A DNA stretch of 64,000 nt from Bacteroidales bacterium UBA3754 (GCA_002371705.1 DFGI01000051.1:1-64000); one strand, 5' to 3'. Counted from the stretch's first letter, positions 41,904 to 51,204 are shown. Notes: a model not told the origin generated them from the sequence alone. Translations and numbers: made by a program.

Positions 41904-42431
41904 TTACCACTCTATACCGCAACGCACCGAAAGTCCCGAAAAATTTATGTCTTTCGTCACATATTGGTCTTTTACCGAATCCCAATATTGGCTTTCTTCA
42001 ATTGTGTCATAATAGGTTGCACCAACCATTACCGAAACAGCAAAATCCTTTGAGGTGGCAAAACGAATTCCCACTGCCGCATCACCGTAAGCGCCTTGGT
42101 CTTCACCCAAGTATGAACCCAAACGCATTGAAAAATAAGGAGATACTGATTTCGTTGTGTTCAATACATATTTAATGGAAGTGTAAAATGGAAATACAAC
42201 GCAATCATTGTTGAATTCAGCCCCAACACCAATACCGGCAAACGTGTGACCACCAAAATAAAATCCATGGGTCGTTGACAGGTTGATTGAACTTTCTCCA
42301 TCGAAATGGAACAAGTTTCCTTCTTCAATAAATCCCTGATAACCATTAGGCGTACGGATTTCTGATTCCTGTGAGAACGCCATTGTTGCGCATGCAAGTG
42401 CCGCCACAACTGTTAAAATTACTTTTTTCAT
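41904..42431 (-). CDS. small outer membrane beta-barrel protein
   Basis: 175 residues: signal peptide MKKVILTVVAALACATMAFS and eight or so amphipathic strands ending in aromatic LSVRCGIEW, as in OmpW/OmpX-sized barrels. Segments such as HTFAGIGVGAEF and YFSMRLGSYLGE are strand pairs. It lies between the ketosynthase and ketoreductase genes on the same strand, 21 and 54 nt from its neighbours, so it may belong to the same transcript. It may simply be a structural barrel; function unknown. Confidence 0.75.
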   Translation of the reverse strand: MKKVILTVVAALACATMAFSQESEIRTPNGYQGFIEEGNLFHFDGESSINLSTTHGFYFGGHTFAGIGVGAEFNNDCVVFPFYTSIKYVLNTTKSVSPYFSMRLGSYLGEDQGAYGDAAVGIRFATSKDFAVSVMVGATYYDTIEESQYWDSVKDQYVTKDINFSGLSVRCGIEW

Positions 42432-42485
42432 TTTTTTTGAGTTTTAATAGTTAATACTTCTTATCTTATTGAAATTCAACTTATT

Positions 42486-43214
42486 CTACGTATATAATCC
42501 TCCATTTATCGAAATTACTTCTCCATTTATATACGCCGCCTTATCTGAAGCCAAAAATGCTACCAAATCAGCAACTTCTTCTGGAGTACCAAAACGACCG
42601 GCAGGAATCATTTTCTTCAATTCTGCTTCTGGCAAATCCTGCGTCATATCGGTAGCGATAAAACCTGGAGCGACAGCATTCACGGTAATTTTTCGTGAAC
42701 CAATTTCTTGAGCCAAAGCCTTTGTGGAACCAATCAATCCTGCTTTTGCAGCTGAATAATTCGTTTGACCAGCCAATCCTTTTATTCCCGAAAGCGACGC
42801 CACGTTCACAATTCGTCCATATCGTTTTGTTATCATAGATTTCAAAAGACGACGAGTAACATAGAAAAATGAGTCCAAATTGGTGCGGAGCACTTTATTC
42901 CATTGTTCGTCCTGCATAAACACCATCACAGCGTCATCGCGAATGCCAGCATTGTTCACCAACACAGAAATATACTCTTCCGGATGCGACGATTGCCATT
43001 GCTGAATTGCCACATCAACTGATTTTGAATCAGAAACATCAAACGGCAACAACTCCGCAGATCCTCCATTTTTTTCAATTTCCTGCTTTACTTCCATAGC
43101 AGCAGCTTCATTCGAACGATAATTTATTATCACCGAAAAGCCTTCTTTGGCAAGTGCATAACATACTGCCCGCCCAATTCCTCTTGATCCTCCTGTAATT
43201 AATGCGTATTTCAT
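42486..43214 (-). CDS. 3-oxoacyl-ACP reductase (FabG-like SDR)
   Basis: 242 residues, classical short-chain dehydrogenase. NADP-binding TGGSRGIGRAV, NNAGIRDDAVM, catalytic S with Y-x-x-x-K in NYSAAKAGLIG, and PGFIATDM. It reduces a 3-ketoacyl-ACP to the 3-hydroxy form. Only 2 nt separate it from the upstream HAL-family gene, so the two are translated together, which points to a dedicated pathway with the nearby ketosynthase instead of general fatty-acid synthesis. Confidence 0.9.
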   Translation of the reverse strand: MKYALITGGSRGIGRAVCYALAKEGFSVIINYRSNEAAAMEVKQEIEKNGGSAELLPFDVSDSKSVDVAIQQWQSSHPEEYISVLVNNAGIRDDAVMVFMQDEQWNKVLRTNLDSFFYVTRRLLKSMITKRYGRIVNVASLSGIKGLAGQTNYSAAKAGLIGSTKALAQEIGSRKITVNAVAPGFIATDMTQDLPEAELKKMIPAGRFGTPEEVADLVAFLASDKAAYINGEVISINGGLYT

Positions 43215-43216
43215 AG

Positions 43217-44731
43217 TTATATGTTTACATTTTTTAAAAATTCAACCAGTGTAGCTATTTCTTCATATTTTGGTTCGTCCTTGACAAATGCAGGAACAAT
43301 TTTACGTACATCGTCGTAAAACGCCCGTGTAGCCGACGATAGTTTGTTTTGTATCTTCAAACAATCAACTGCTTGAACCAACGCCATACAATGAATTGCG
43401 GCAACTTGGAATCCATTTTCCACAACATGTTTTGCTATCAACGCTGAATTTGTTCCCATCGACACTATGTCCTGATTGTCGTTGTTGTTCGGAATACTAT
43501 GAATCGACATTGGATTTGAAAGTGTCTGCGATTCAGCTGTAGTTGACGTCGCCGTGAATTGCGGCGCCTGCAAACCATAATTCAAACCTAACTTGCCAAG
43601 ATTCACAAACGGTGGCAAAATGCCGTTTATTTTATCGTGGAACAAATAATTCAACTGACGCTCCATAAGCATTGTCATCTTCGTCACGCCAATTTTTAGT
43701 TTGTCCATTTCATACGAAATGTAATCACCATGAAAATTTCCTCCATGATATACGTTTTGTGTTTCCACATCCACAATCGGGTTGTCGTCAACAGAATTGA
43801 ATTCGTTTACAATTACCTTTTCTGCGTTTTTCAACTCATCGAAAATTGGACCAAGCACTTGCGGCACACAACGCAACGAATAATACGGCTGAACTTTTTG
43901 ATCCATAGAAAAGACCTTCTTCGTGGTTTTTTGGTCATACAACTCTGCCTGACGGTCGCGTAAACATTTGCTGTCCTTTGCGATTTCCCTCATACATTCT
44001 GCCACTTTCTGCTGTCCTTCGTGCAATTTAATATTGTTCAACGCTGGACTCAGGAAATCATCGTACGACGATGCTATTTCATTCATCATAACAGAGAACA
44101 ACATTGCCCAACGAAGCAATTTTTGCGAATATGTAAGATTTACAACTCCAATACCTGTCATACAAGCCGTACCATTAACTATGGAAAGTCCGTCACGGCC
44201 ATGCAGTTTCAATGGTTTTAAACCTTCTTCCTTTAAAACCTCGGCGGTCGCGCGTTTTTCACCTTTGTAAAAAACAAACCCCTCTCCGATTAAAGTCAAC
44301 GCCAAATGCGACAGCTGAACCAAATCACCGCTTGCTCCCACGCTTCCGTGCTCAGGAATATATGGATAAATGCCACGATTTATATATTCTTTCAGTTGTT
44401 TTGCACAATCTATGTGAATACCCGACTTGCCCAAAACAAACGTTCTGTAGCGAGCCAACATTACCGCACGCACATACAATTCCGGAATAGGACTTCCCGC
44501 TCCACACGAATGCGAACGGACAATATTATACTGCAAATCATTCAAATCAGCATCATTGATGCGGTATTGCGCCATCGGTCCAAACCCCGTATTGATGCCA
44601 TAAATAACCTTATCTTTAGCAAATTTCTCAAGGAACGAATAGCTTTCAAGCATTTTCTCTTCCTCTTTCTTGCTAATTTTCAACTCCTTACCATCAAATA
44701 CTATGGCTTGGATTTCCTGTAACGTTATCAT
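43217..44731 (-). CDS. HAL/PAL-family aromatic amino acid ammonia-lyase
   Basis: 504 residues. The MIO prosthetic group would form from A133-S134-G135 (GSVGASGDLVQLS); catalytic Y44 lies in YGINTGFG. It eliminates ammonia from an aromatic amino acid. At the selectivity position it reads RSHS (S73-H74), the pair usual in histidine ammonia-lyase, yet no other hut gene is present; the gene is joined to FabG and a ketosynthase, the arrangement of aryl-polyene/flexirubin clusters, where such lyases supply cinnamate or coumarate starters. The substrate is therefore open. Confidence 0.88.
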   Translation of the reverse strand: MITLQEIQAIVFDGKELKISKKEEEKMLESYSFLEKFAKDKVIYGINTGFGPMAQYRINDADLNDLQYNIVRSHSCGAGSPIPELYVRAVMLARYRTFVLGKSGIHIDCAKQLKEYINRGIYPYIPEHGSVGASGDLVQLSHLALTLIGEGFVFYKGEKRATAEVLKEEGLKPLKLHGRDGLSIVNGTACMTGIGVVNLTYSQKLLRWAMLFSVMMNEIASSYDDFLSPALNNIKLHEGQQKVAECMREIAKDSKCLRDRQAELYDQKTTKKVFSMDQKVQPYYSLRCVPQVLGPIFDELKNAEKVIVNEFNSVDDNPIVDVETQNVYHGGNFHGDYISYEMDKLKIGVTKMTMLMERQLNYLFHDKINGILPPFVNLGKLGLNYGLQAPQFTATSTTAESQTLSNPMSIHSIPNNNDNQDIVSMGTNSALIAKHVVENGFQVAAIHCMALVQAVDCLKIQNKLSSATRAFYDDVRKIVPAFVKDEPKYEEIATLVEFLKNVNI

Positions 44732-44755
44732 TTCAATCTTGTTTCTTAAACACTA

Positions 44756-44763
44756 CAAAGTTA
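44756..44763 (-). promoter_or_regulatory. -7 box of the HAL-fabG operon
   Basis: Minus strand TAACTTTG, 24 nt before the ATG at 44731. No -33 with proper spacing is seen. Confidence 0.55.
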
Positions 44764-44795
44764 CAAAAAATGTTTGACTACCATACAATAGCAAT

Positions 44796-44826
44796 AAAAA
44801 AAGCCCCATGATTGCTCATGAAGCTT
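44796..44826 (-). terminator. intrinsic terminator after rpmE2
   Basis: Minus strand AAGCTTCATGA (44816-44826) pairs with TCATGGGGCTT (44801-44811) with two G-T pairs and a 4-nt loop, followed by a T run. Confidence 0.85.
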
Positions 44827-44864
44827 CTTTCCAATCATTATTATGAAAAAACTTTACCTTTTGC

Positions 44865-45134
44865 TTATTTATTAGCAGCAACTTTTTCGTAGTGCGCTTT
44901 GTATTTATTACGGAATTTATCAACACGACCAGCCGTATCAACAAATTTCATCTTACCAGTGAAGAATGGATGTGAATAACTTGAAACTTCCAATTTCACA
45001 ACTGGGTACTCAACGCCATCAACTGTAATTGTTTCTTTTGATGGAGCACAAGAACGAGTGATGAACACTTTCTCGTTCGACATATCCTTAAACGCTACTA
45101 AGCGATAGTTCTCTGGATGTAGATCTTTTTTCAT
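44865..45134 (-). CDS. rpmE2: 50S ribosomal protein L31 type B
   Basis: 89 residues. MKKDLHPENYRLVAFKDMSN and SYSHPFFTGKMKFVDTAGRV are the type B signature; the CxxC zinc ligands of type A are missing. Bacteroidetes carry type B as the standard L31. Monocistronic with its own full promoter and terminator. Confidence 0.97.
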   Translation of the reverse strand: MKKDLHPENYRLVAFKDMSNEKVFITRSCAPSKETITVDGVEYPVVKLEVSSYSHPFFTGKMKFVDTAGRVDKFRNKYKAHYEKVAANK

Positions 45135-45171
45135 CGTATATTATAATTAACTTCCTTGTTTTTTCGTGGGG

Positions 45172-45201
45172 CAAAGATATACAAAATATTTAAGTTTCAA
45201 A
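45172..45201 (-). promoter_or_regulatory. promoter of rpmE2
   Basis: Minus strand TTTG (45198-45201), 18-nt spacer, TATCTTTG (45172-45179), 37 nt before the ATG. Confidence 0.75.
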
Positions 45202-46089
45202 TTATTTTTTTGATTTCTCTTTTTTCTTCTTTGATTTTGACGCTGGAGTTTGCTCTTCTTGTGCCTGTTCTCCGAAGATATATGCCTCTGGATTATCTAT
45301 AAAATCTTGTGGGTCAACATGTTTACCTTGTTGGTCCAAATATTCCTCATTTATAATTTTTGTTTGTGCTTTTTCAAATTCATCTTCATTCACAATTTTC
45401 CCGTCCTCATATTCAATCTTTATTTTCAACGAGCCATCTTCGTTAAAATATTCCCACAAGCCGTCGCGGACATCATTTTTGTATTTCCCAGTAATGTGTT
45501 TAGTTCCATCGGAGAAAAACACCAAAAAGTCGCCATCCAATTTATTTTCAGAATATTTTGCCTTTTGGCGAATTTTTCCATCTTCGTAAAACCACAACCA
45601 TTCTCCGTTTTTCAGACTATCCTTCCAATATTTTATCTCCATTGGTTGCGAAGGATTTGATTGCCAATATACCGTACTTTTGCCATCTAACAAACCGTGG
45701 TTGTAGTTTTCTTCCATCACAATTTGGTTTGCCGCGCCAAAATACTGCCATGTGCCGTTTTTCTTTTTGGCATAATACGAACCTTTAGCCGATAGTTCTC
45801 CAGCAATGTCGTACATAGTAACTGTCACTAAATTAGCGTCTTTCGCATCATAGTACATATCATATTTGAGCTGACCGTTGGAATGATATTTTTTCAATTG
45901 TCCCACAGGCACATCGTTTTTAAAATATCCTTCGTACTGGATATTTCCATTCTCGTATTTTTGAATCCAATGCCCCTGACGCTTGCCGTTGGCATCCATA
46001 TAGTTCAACGTATCAACTGCTTTTTTCTGGGCAAAACCGCAATTAAACGATAAAACCAAAAGAACGAATAATTTTACAAATCTTTTCAT
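45202..46089 (-). CDS. secreted MORN-repeat (YwqK-like) protein
   Basis: 295 residues from the ATG at 46089; an in-frame TTG lies two codons earlier. Signal peptide MKRFVKLFVLLVLSFNCGFA, then MORN-variant repeats of about 22-24 residues (GKRQGHWIQKYENGNIQYEG, then FKNDVPVGQLKKYHSNGQLK; YWKDSLKNGEWLWFYEDGKI; YKNDVRDGLWEYFNEDGSLK). The C-terminus is Lys-rich (SKSKKKKEKSKK). Bacteroidetes encode many such exported repeat proteins of unknown role. It lies 10 nt downstream of the RNase G gene, so it is probably in the same transcript. Confidence 0.82.
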   Translation of the reverse strand: MKRFVKLFVLLVLSFNCGFAQKKAVDTLNYMDANGKRQGHWIQKYENGNIQYEGYFKNDVPVGQLKKYHSNGQLKYDMYYDAKDANLVTVTMYDIAGELSAKGSYYAKKKNGTWQYFGAANQIVMEENYNHGLLDGKSTVYWQSNPSQPMEIKYWKDSLKNGEWLWFYEDGKIRQKAKYSENKLDGDFLVFFSDGTKHITGKYKNDVRDGLWEYFNEDGSLKIKIEYEDGKIVNEDEFEKAQTKIINEEYLDQQGKHVDPQDFIDNPEAYIFGEQAQEEQTPASKSKKKKEKSKK

Positions 46090-46099
46090 AATCAATTAG

Positions 46100-47656
46100 T
46101 TAATATATGATTTCTTCGTGTTCGTTTGTTTCAAATTTATATTCCAAAAATGTATTCGCATTGGATGCCACAACTTTCACGCCAAAACCATATTTGAACT
46201 TCCAACGTAATGCCAACGATGGAAATCCACGTTTTATATGCGATTCTATATACGGATGAACCGTGACAACCACACGTTTATACTCTGTATTTTTTCGAAT
46301 GTACGCCAACTCACCTTCTATTTCCTGAACAAGATTGATGCTTGGCGAAATAGTTCCCGTACCTTTACAAACTGGACAAGTCTCGTTTGTGCTAATACTT
46401 ATTTCTGGACGAACTCGCTGGCGTGTGATTTGCATCAGCCCGAACTTGCTCAGTGGCAGAATGTTATGTTTTGCCCTATCTTCCGCCATTGCTTCTTTCA
46501 TTGTCTCGTACAACTTGATTTTATTCTCGTTATCCTTCATATCAATAAAATCAACAATCACAATGCCACCAAGGTCTCTTAGACGAATTTGGCGGGCGAT
46601 TTCCAATGCCGATGCAATATTAACTTCTATCGCATTGCCTTCTTGATTTTTATCGGCTTTGGTGCGATTTCCGCTATTCACATCAATTACATGGAGCGCT
46701 TCGGTCTTTTCAATAATCAAATATGCGCCACTTTTTACTGGTACCGTACGACCAAACGAGCTACGGATTTGTCTTTCAACGCCATATTGCTCATAAATTG
46801 GAGGTCCAGCAGTATATAGACGGACGGTCTTCTCGCTCCCTGGAGCAATTGTCGATAGGTACGTTTTCACTTCTGCAAACAAATCCTCGTCATCCACAAT
46901 TATGTCGGAATACGATGGATTATACACATCACGCAATAGCGACGAAACTCTATCAACTTCTCGTTGAACAAGATACGGCGTTTTATTTTTCGCCTCGCGA
47001 ATTTTCACAAGGATTTTTTCCCAACGTGCAACCAATTCGCTGATTTCACTTTCCAAAACGGAAACATCGCAGCCATCGGCAGCCGTTCTGATTATAACCC
47101 CGTAATTCTTTGGTACAAGTGATTTTGCTATCTTACGCAGACGGTTCTTCTCATCACTTGATTCTATTTTTTGAGAAATGGAAATTTTATTGGAAAAAGG
47201 CAACAAAATAATATTTCGTCCTGCCAATGAAATTTCTGCGCACAATTTCGGTCCTTTAGTAGAAATTGGTTCTTTCGCAACCTGCACAAGTATATAATCG
47301 CCTACGTTCAACAAATCGGTAACCACACCATTTTTGTCAATGTCAGGCAATAGTTCTATATTTTCAAACGACGGTATATTTTTCCCTTCTACAATGCGAT
47401 GCAGCGCTTCGCTCATTGACTGAAACTGAGGTCCCAAGTCATTATAATGCAAAAAAGCCGCATGTTCGTAGCCTAAATCCACAAACACAGCATTTAACGA
47501 TGGGGTTATTTTCTTTATTTTAGCAAGATAAATGTCACCGACAGCGAAATTTATATTATTGGAACTGGACACATATTCTAACAACTTTGAGTCCTCCAAT
47601 AACGCGACATCCACAACATCCTTCCCGTGCCCTCTAATAATAATTTCCTTACTCAC
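46100..47656 (-). CDS. rng: ribonuclease E/G family endoribonuclease
   Basis: 518 residues, RNase G-sized (no long C-terminal scaffold). An N-terminal S1 domain (about 38-125), the catalytic core with HVIDVNSGNR and GGIVIVDFIDMKDNENK carrying the metal-binding aspartates, and the Zn-link CPVCKGTG are present. It processes 16S rRNA 5' ends and degrades mRNA. Position near HU and the small basic ribosomal-type gene is the usual Bacteroidetes arrangement. Confidence 0.95.
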   Translation of the reverse strand: MSKEIIIRGHGKDVVDVALLEDSKLLEYVSSSNNINFAVGDIYLAKIKKITPSLNAVFVDLGYEHAAFLHYNDLGPQFQSMSEALHRIVEGKNIPSFENIELLPDIDKNGVVTDLLNVGDYILVQVAKEPISTKGPKLCAEISLAGRNIILLPFSNKISISQKIESSDEKNRLRKIAKSLVPKNYGVIIRTAADGCDVSVLESEISELVARWEKILVKIREAKNKTPYLVQREVDRVSSLLRDVYNPSYSDIIVDDEDLFAEVKTYLSTIAPGSEKTVRLYTAGPPIYEQYGVERQIRSSFGRTVPVKSGAYLIIEKTEALHVIDVNSGNRTKADKNQEGNAIEVNIASALEIARQIRLRDLGGIVIVDFIDMKDNENKIKLYETMKEAMAEDRAKHNILPLSKFGLMQITRQRVRPEISISTNETCPVCKGTGTISPSINLVQEIEGELAYIRKNTEYKRVVVTVHPYIESHIKRGFPSLALRWKFKYGFGVKVVASNANTFLEYKFETNEHEEIIY

Positions 47657-47670
47657 TGCAATTATGTATT

Positions 47671-47709
47671 AAAAATAATCCATTATTGAGACTACAATAA
47701 TGGATTATT
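47671..47709 (-). terminator. hairpin terminator before rng
   Basis: AATAATCCATTATTG (47674-47688) and CAATAATGGATTATT (47695-47709) form a perfect 15-bp stem with a 6-nt loop. On the minus strand it is followed by TTTTT, so it ends the HU / small protein transcript. Confidence 0.75.
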
Positions 47710-47731
47710 TGTTGTGTGAATGCTAAGAAAT

Positions 47732-47821
47732 TTATTTCTTCTTATGACGATTCTTTCTTAGACGTTTTTTTCTTTTGTGTGTAGCCATTTTATGGCGTTT
47801 ATGTTTTTTTCCGTTTGGCAT
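47732..47821 (-). CDS. 29-residue basic ribosomal-type protein (AURKAIP1/COX24-like)
   Basis: Read directly: MPNGKKHKRHKMATHKRKKR followed by LRKNRHKKK, 29 residues, 17 of them Lys or Arg. It matches the tiny Bacteroidetes proteins annotated as AURKAIP1/COX24-domain, related to the mitochondrial small-subunit protein, and is likely part of the 30S subunit. It starts 15 nt downstream of the HU stop codon. Too short for routine ORF callers. Confidence 0.8.
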   Translation of the reverse strand: MPNGKKHKRHKMATHKRKKRLRKNRHKKK

Positions 47822-47836
47822 AATTCAATCCTCCAA

Positions 47837-48121
47837 TTATTTTACATTATTTTTTACCACTGAAATAAACGTTTTTGCAGGTTTGAATGTTGGTACATTG
47901 TGTGCAGGGATTTTGATTGTTGTGTTTTTCGCAATGTTACGAGCTGTTTTCTCAGCACGTTTTTTCACTACAAAACTACCAAACCCACGAAGATAAACAT
48001 TTGTACCTTCTTTCAATGATTTCTTAATTGCTTCCATCGAAGTTTCCAATGCTTTTTGCACTACTACTTTTTCAATTCCTGTTTTCTTCGAAACTTCGTT
48101 TACAATATCAGCTTTCGTCAT
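47837..48121 (-). CDS. HU-family nucleoid protein
   Basis: 94 residues: MTKADIVNEVSKKTGIEK, then LRGFGSFVVKKRAEKTARN and the DNA-binding arm with KIPAHNVPTFKPAKTF. It bends and compacts DNA as a dimer. Strong promoter (TTTG-N18-TACATTTG) with a 51-nt leader; followed by the 29-residue basic protein gene. Confidence 0.95.
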   Translation of the reverse strand: MTKADIVNEVSKKTGIEKVVVQKALETSMEAIKKSLKEGTNVYLRGFGSFVVKKRAEKTARNIAKNTTIKIPAHNVPTFKPAKTFISVVKNNVK

Positions 48122-48172
48122 TTTTTTATTATTTATTAATTAATTACTTTGTTTTTGTCTATTTGTGTTGTG

Positions 48173-48202
48173 CAAATGTACACTTATTATTTAATAATCA
48201 AA
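48173..48202 (-). promoter_or_regulatory. promoter of the HU gene
   Basis: Minus strand TTTG (48199-48202), 18-nt spacer, TACATTTG (48173-48180). Confidence 0.75.
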
Positions 48203-48222
48203 AGATTAGACTATTTTTTTTC

Positions 48223-48948
48223 TTAATTACCCAACAATGGATCATCTTTGTCAAATGCTTCTGCTCTACATTTCACATTTTTAGCTCTCGGGGAACGAAC
48301 TATCACAAAATTTCCAGTGATTGTATCACCAATTTGTGTATAATGTTGTTCTTCTTTGTACATTACTAACATATATGAATATACACCTGAAGCCAATGGT
48401 TTTGTATTATTGTATTCATAATAACCCAACGTGGTATCCATAGCAACCTCACCGATAAACAAGTTGTTTTTGTTATCATAGTCGGTATATACACGCAATT
48501 TGGTCGTATCGTCCGTTGTCTTGATAATCAAACGATTGTACGGGAATTTTTCAATACCACCAATGTGGAAATATGTGTTTAACTTGTCATTGTATGCTGT
48601 ATCTGGATTGATACGACATGGACAAGCCGTATCATTTCCTGCCAACAAAGAATCTCTTGCTTCTTCAGCTGTACATTCTTTTTGGTAGTCACTATGCAAC
48701 ATATATGGTGGAACATACGCACCCATCTTTGGATTATACACCATTGAATCACACATAGAGTGATTACTTGGAGTCATTACCGGATAAATCGTAACATACG
48801 TACCTTTTACCGTATCAACTACAACTTTGTGGGCAATAGCATTTTCCACAACGCAATTGATACAATCCTCCTCCTTCGTACATTTTGAAAAGATGTTGAT
48901 CGAAGCAACGAACAATATGCCAAGAATATATAAACAACTTTTTTTCAT
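48223..48948 (-). CDS. hypothetical exported protein
   Basis: 241 residues, not recognised. Start at 48948 gives the signal MKKSCLYILGILFVASINIF; a cysteine follows (SKCTKEEDCINC), so it may be a lipoprotein or hold disulfides. Later segments (TKLRVYTDYDNKNNLFIGEV, LASGVYSYMLVMYKE) look like the final strands of gliding/T9SS-type C-terminal domains, but the match is not firm. Single gene between HU and ppiD. Confidence 0.6.
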   Translation of the reverse strand: MKKSCLYILGILFVASINIFSKCTKEEDCINCVVENAIAHKVVVDTVKGTYVTIYPVMTPSNHSMCDSMVYNPKMGAYVPPYMLHSDYQKECTAEEARDSLLAGNDTACPCRINPDTAYNDKLNTYFHIGGIEKFPYNRLIIKTTDDTTKLRVYTDYDNKNNLFIGEVAMDTTLGYYEYNNTKPLASGVYSYMLVMYKEEQHYTQIGDTITGNFVIVRSPRAKNVKCRAEAFDKDDPLLGN

Positions 48949-49041
48949 AATACTTAAATTTTTCTGTTTAACAACTCTTAAATTTTGCAATTACACAAAA
49001 ATAAAACAGATTTTTCAAAAAACAAACAATTCAATAGCTAA

Positions 49042-51159
49042 TTAATTGAAATTTATTCTATTGTCCGTAATATTTGCTTTGTCTTCCAAAATTTTATAGA
49101 TGTTGTTTGTAAGCATACTTGCGTTTCTCTGGCGTTGCGAATCTTGTTCTTTCGCCGCATCAGAAACTTCTGAAGTACGTTTGTCAGTAATTTGTGCCAC
49201 ATATACGCCTCGTGTTCCTGCGATTGGTTTTGAAACAGCATCCTTATCCAATGTTGACAATGTTGCGAATAATACAGGTTCCACACCCAATCCAGCTGCA
49301 CTAACCGATGCGAATGATACATTTGAAGCAGTTTGTACAGTAAGCGATTTTGCTTGTGCCACAGCATCAACCGACGAAATATCGCCCATAGCCTTTACTT
49401 CGTCCATTACCATTTGTTTCTTTTTCTCTTGTTTCAAAGCGTCTGTCACCACATCTTTCACTTTTTCCAAGTCAGCCACACCTTCTTCCTGAACGTCAGT
49501 AACTACAAGAACCAAGAATTTATCACCACAACGGAAAATTTCCGAAACTTCGCCTTCCTTATCCTTGTTTTGATGCGCCCAACGAATTACTTGACGTGAA
49601 TCGTCAATGCCAGGAAGTACACGTTGATTTTCGTCAGTGTTACCAGAATAACGCAATACCAACGAAGAATCTGCTTCTACAGCTGCCTCAAATTGTTCTT
49701 GTGTTCTGTTTTCTGAAATAAATTTCACAGCGTTTTGATACACTCTTGAGCGAGTTGATTGCGAATAAGAGATCGCTTTCGAATATACTTGTACTTGTAC
49801 TCGTTTTGATTTTGGACTTTGGTTCAAAATTTGAATCAAGTGAACGCCATAATTTGATGGAGCCACATATAATTTACCAACTTCACCGAAGAAACTTGAA
49901 TCTTGGAATGAACGAACCATCTCGCCATCCTTAAACCAATCAATTACGCCACCATTCTTTGCAGAACCAGAATCAGCAGAAAATTGAAGTGCCAATGCTG
50001 CAAAGTCAGCGCCTTTCTCAATCAAACCTTTCAAACTGTCAACTTTTGCAAACGCATCTTCACTGTTAATCAAGATGTGGCGAACACGAGCTGAATCAGC
50101 GCAAGGACGAATATCGGAGATTTTTGCAATTTTGTAGCTATTGTCTTCGAAATAAATTGGAGTTATATCGCCAATATTACCAGCAAATGCAAACGTGTCC
50201 AAATTTGCTGGCAAATCACCTTTCTTATTGTAGTCAGCGTTGAATTTCGTATCAGAATTAAGATTCAAGAACAACAAATCATTTTTACTGTTTTTGAAAT
50301 CTTCAGCTTTCGAAGCAACCAATTCTTCCGTTGCGTGAATATCGTCGGCAGTTGGAACAATGTCAAATGTAACATATTCAAATGTAACACCTGGCTCCTG
50401 TTTGTATCGTTTTTCTGTTTTTACAGTTTTATAATAGTCTTTCAATTCTTTGTCCGACACTGTAATTGTGCTATCGGCAATTGTTTCGTATGGAACTTTC
50501 ACATACGAGAAATCAAACTGTTCGTTGCGGGTAGTTGCATAATCTTCTGACTCTAACTTTGTAACATACACACCGTTAGCGACAAGGCTCACGTATTTTC
50601 TACGCAACGTATTTTCGTGCAAACCTTTTTCAAATTGCACCCAGTTTTCATAGAATTCAGGATTTTTCTCCTTGTATGCAGCCAAATTACTCAGCACATT
50701 AATCAACATATCCTTGTCGAATTCGTTTGTTTGTGGATTTCTAAAATAATATTGTATTTCAGGATCAACATTTTCTCCAACGGTAATGTCCTCGATTTCT
50801 TCATCCGACAAACCTTCTATGCCAAGATTTTCTTTATATGTGCTCAAGCCAAGGTTCTTATAGCTATTTTCGAACAATTTGCCTGTCAAGAACGATCTCC
50901 ACGCATTTGAATATGTTTGTTCCCTTTGCGCATACGACAAGTCCTGTCCATTTGCTTTTTGTTGTTCTTCCATCATGTTCAGAACCTCATAGTATTCATC
51001 GTAGGAATATTCCTCACCATTGACTTTTGCAATCACATTACTTTGTTTTGAAGAGAACAAAGAAGTATCAAGTCCTGTCACAATAAATGCCAACAATGCC
51101 AAACCAATTACGATTGTCAACATCCACGAATTTTTTCTTAATGTCTGAATAGCTGCCAT
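49042..51159 (-). CDS. PpiD/SurA-like periplasmic peptidyl-prolyl isomerase
   Basis: 705 residues from the ATG at 51159. An N-terminal membrane anchor (RKNSWMLTIVIGLALLAFIV), a SurA_N-like chaperone domain (IAKVNGEEYSYDEYYEVLN), a parvulin domain (about 330-430; RHILINSEDAFAKVDSLKGL, FSADSGSAKNGGVIDWFKDG) and a long C-terminal region with a second rotamase-like fold. It helps newly secreted proteins fold at the periplasmic side of the inner membrane. In other Bacteroidales it follows a CorC/GldE-like gene, which is missing here. Confidence 0.9.
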   Translation of the reverse strand: MAAIQTLRKNSWMLTIVIGLALLAFIVTGLDTSLFSSKQSNVIAKVNGEEYSYDEYYEVLNMMEEQQKANGQDLSYAQREQTYSNAWRSFLTGKLFENSYKNLGLSTYKENLGIEGLSDEEIEDITVGENVDPEIQYYFRNPQTNEFDKDMLINVLSNLAAYKEKNPEFYENWVQFEKGLHENTLRRKYVSLVANGVYVTKLESEDYATTRNEQFDFSYVKVPYETIADSTITVSDKELKDYYKTVKTEKRYKQEPGVTFEYVTFDIVPTADDIHATEELVASKAEDFKNSKNDLLFLNLNSDTKFNADYNKKGDLPANLDTFAFAGNIGDITPIYFEDNSYKIAKISDIRPCADSARVRHILINSEDAFAKVDSLKGLIEKGADFAALALQFSADSGSAKNGGVIDWFKDGEMVRSFQDSSFFGEVGKLYVAPSNYGVHLIQILNQSPKSKRVQVQVYSKAISYSQSTRSRVYQNAVKFISENRTQEQFEAAVEADSSLVLRYSGNTDENQRVLPGIDDSRQVIRWAHQNKDKEGEVSEIFRCGDKFLVLVVTDVQEEGVADLEKVKDVVTDALKQEKKKQMVMDEVKAMGDISSVDAVAQAKSLTVQTASNVSFASVSAAGLGVEPVLFATLSTLDKDAVSKPIAGTRGVYVAQITDKRTSEVSDAAKEQDSQRQRNASMLTNNIYKILEDKANITDNRINFN

Positions 51160-51204
51160 ATTATTATTTGTTATTCGTTTATATAGTTCTAAATTTCGAG
51201 TTGG

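Noticed and set aside
43217..44731. Histidine utilisation (hut) operon
   Set aside because: Only the lyase-like gene is present; neighbours are FabG and a ketosynthase, not hutU/hutI/hutG.
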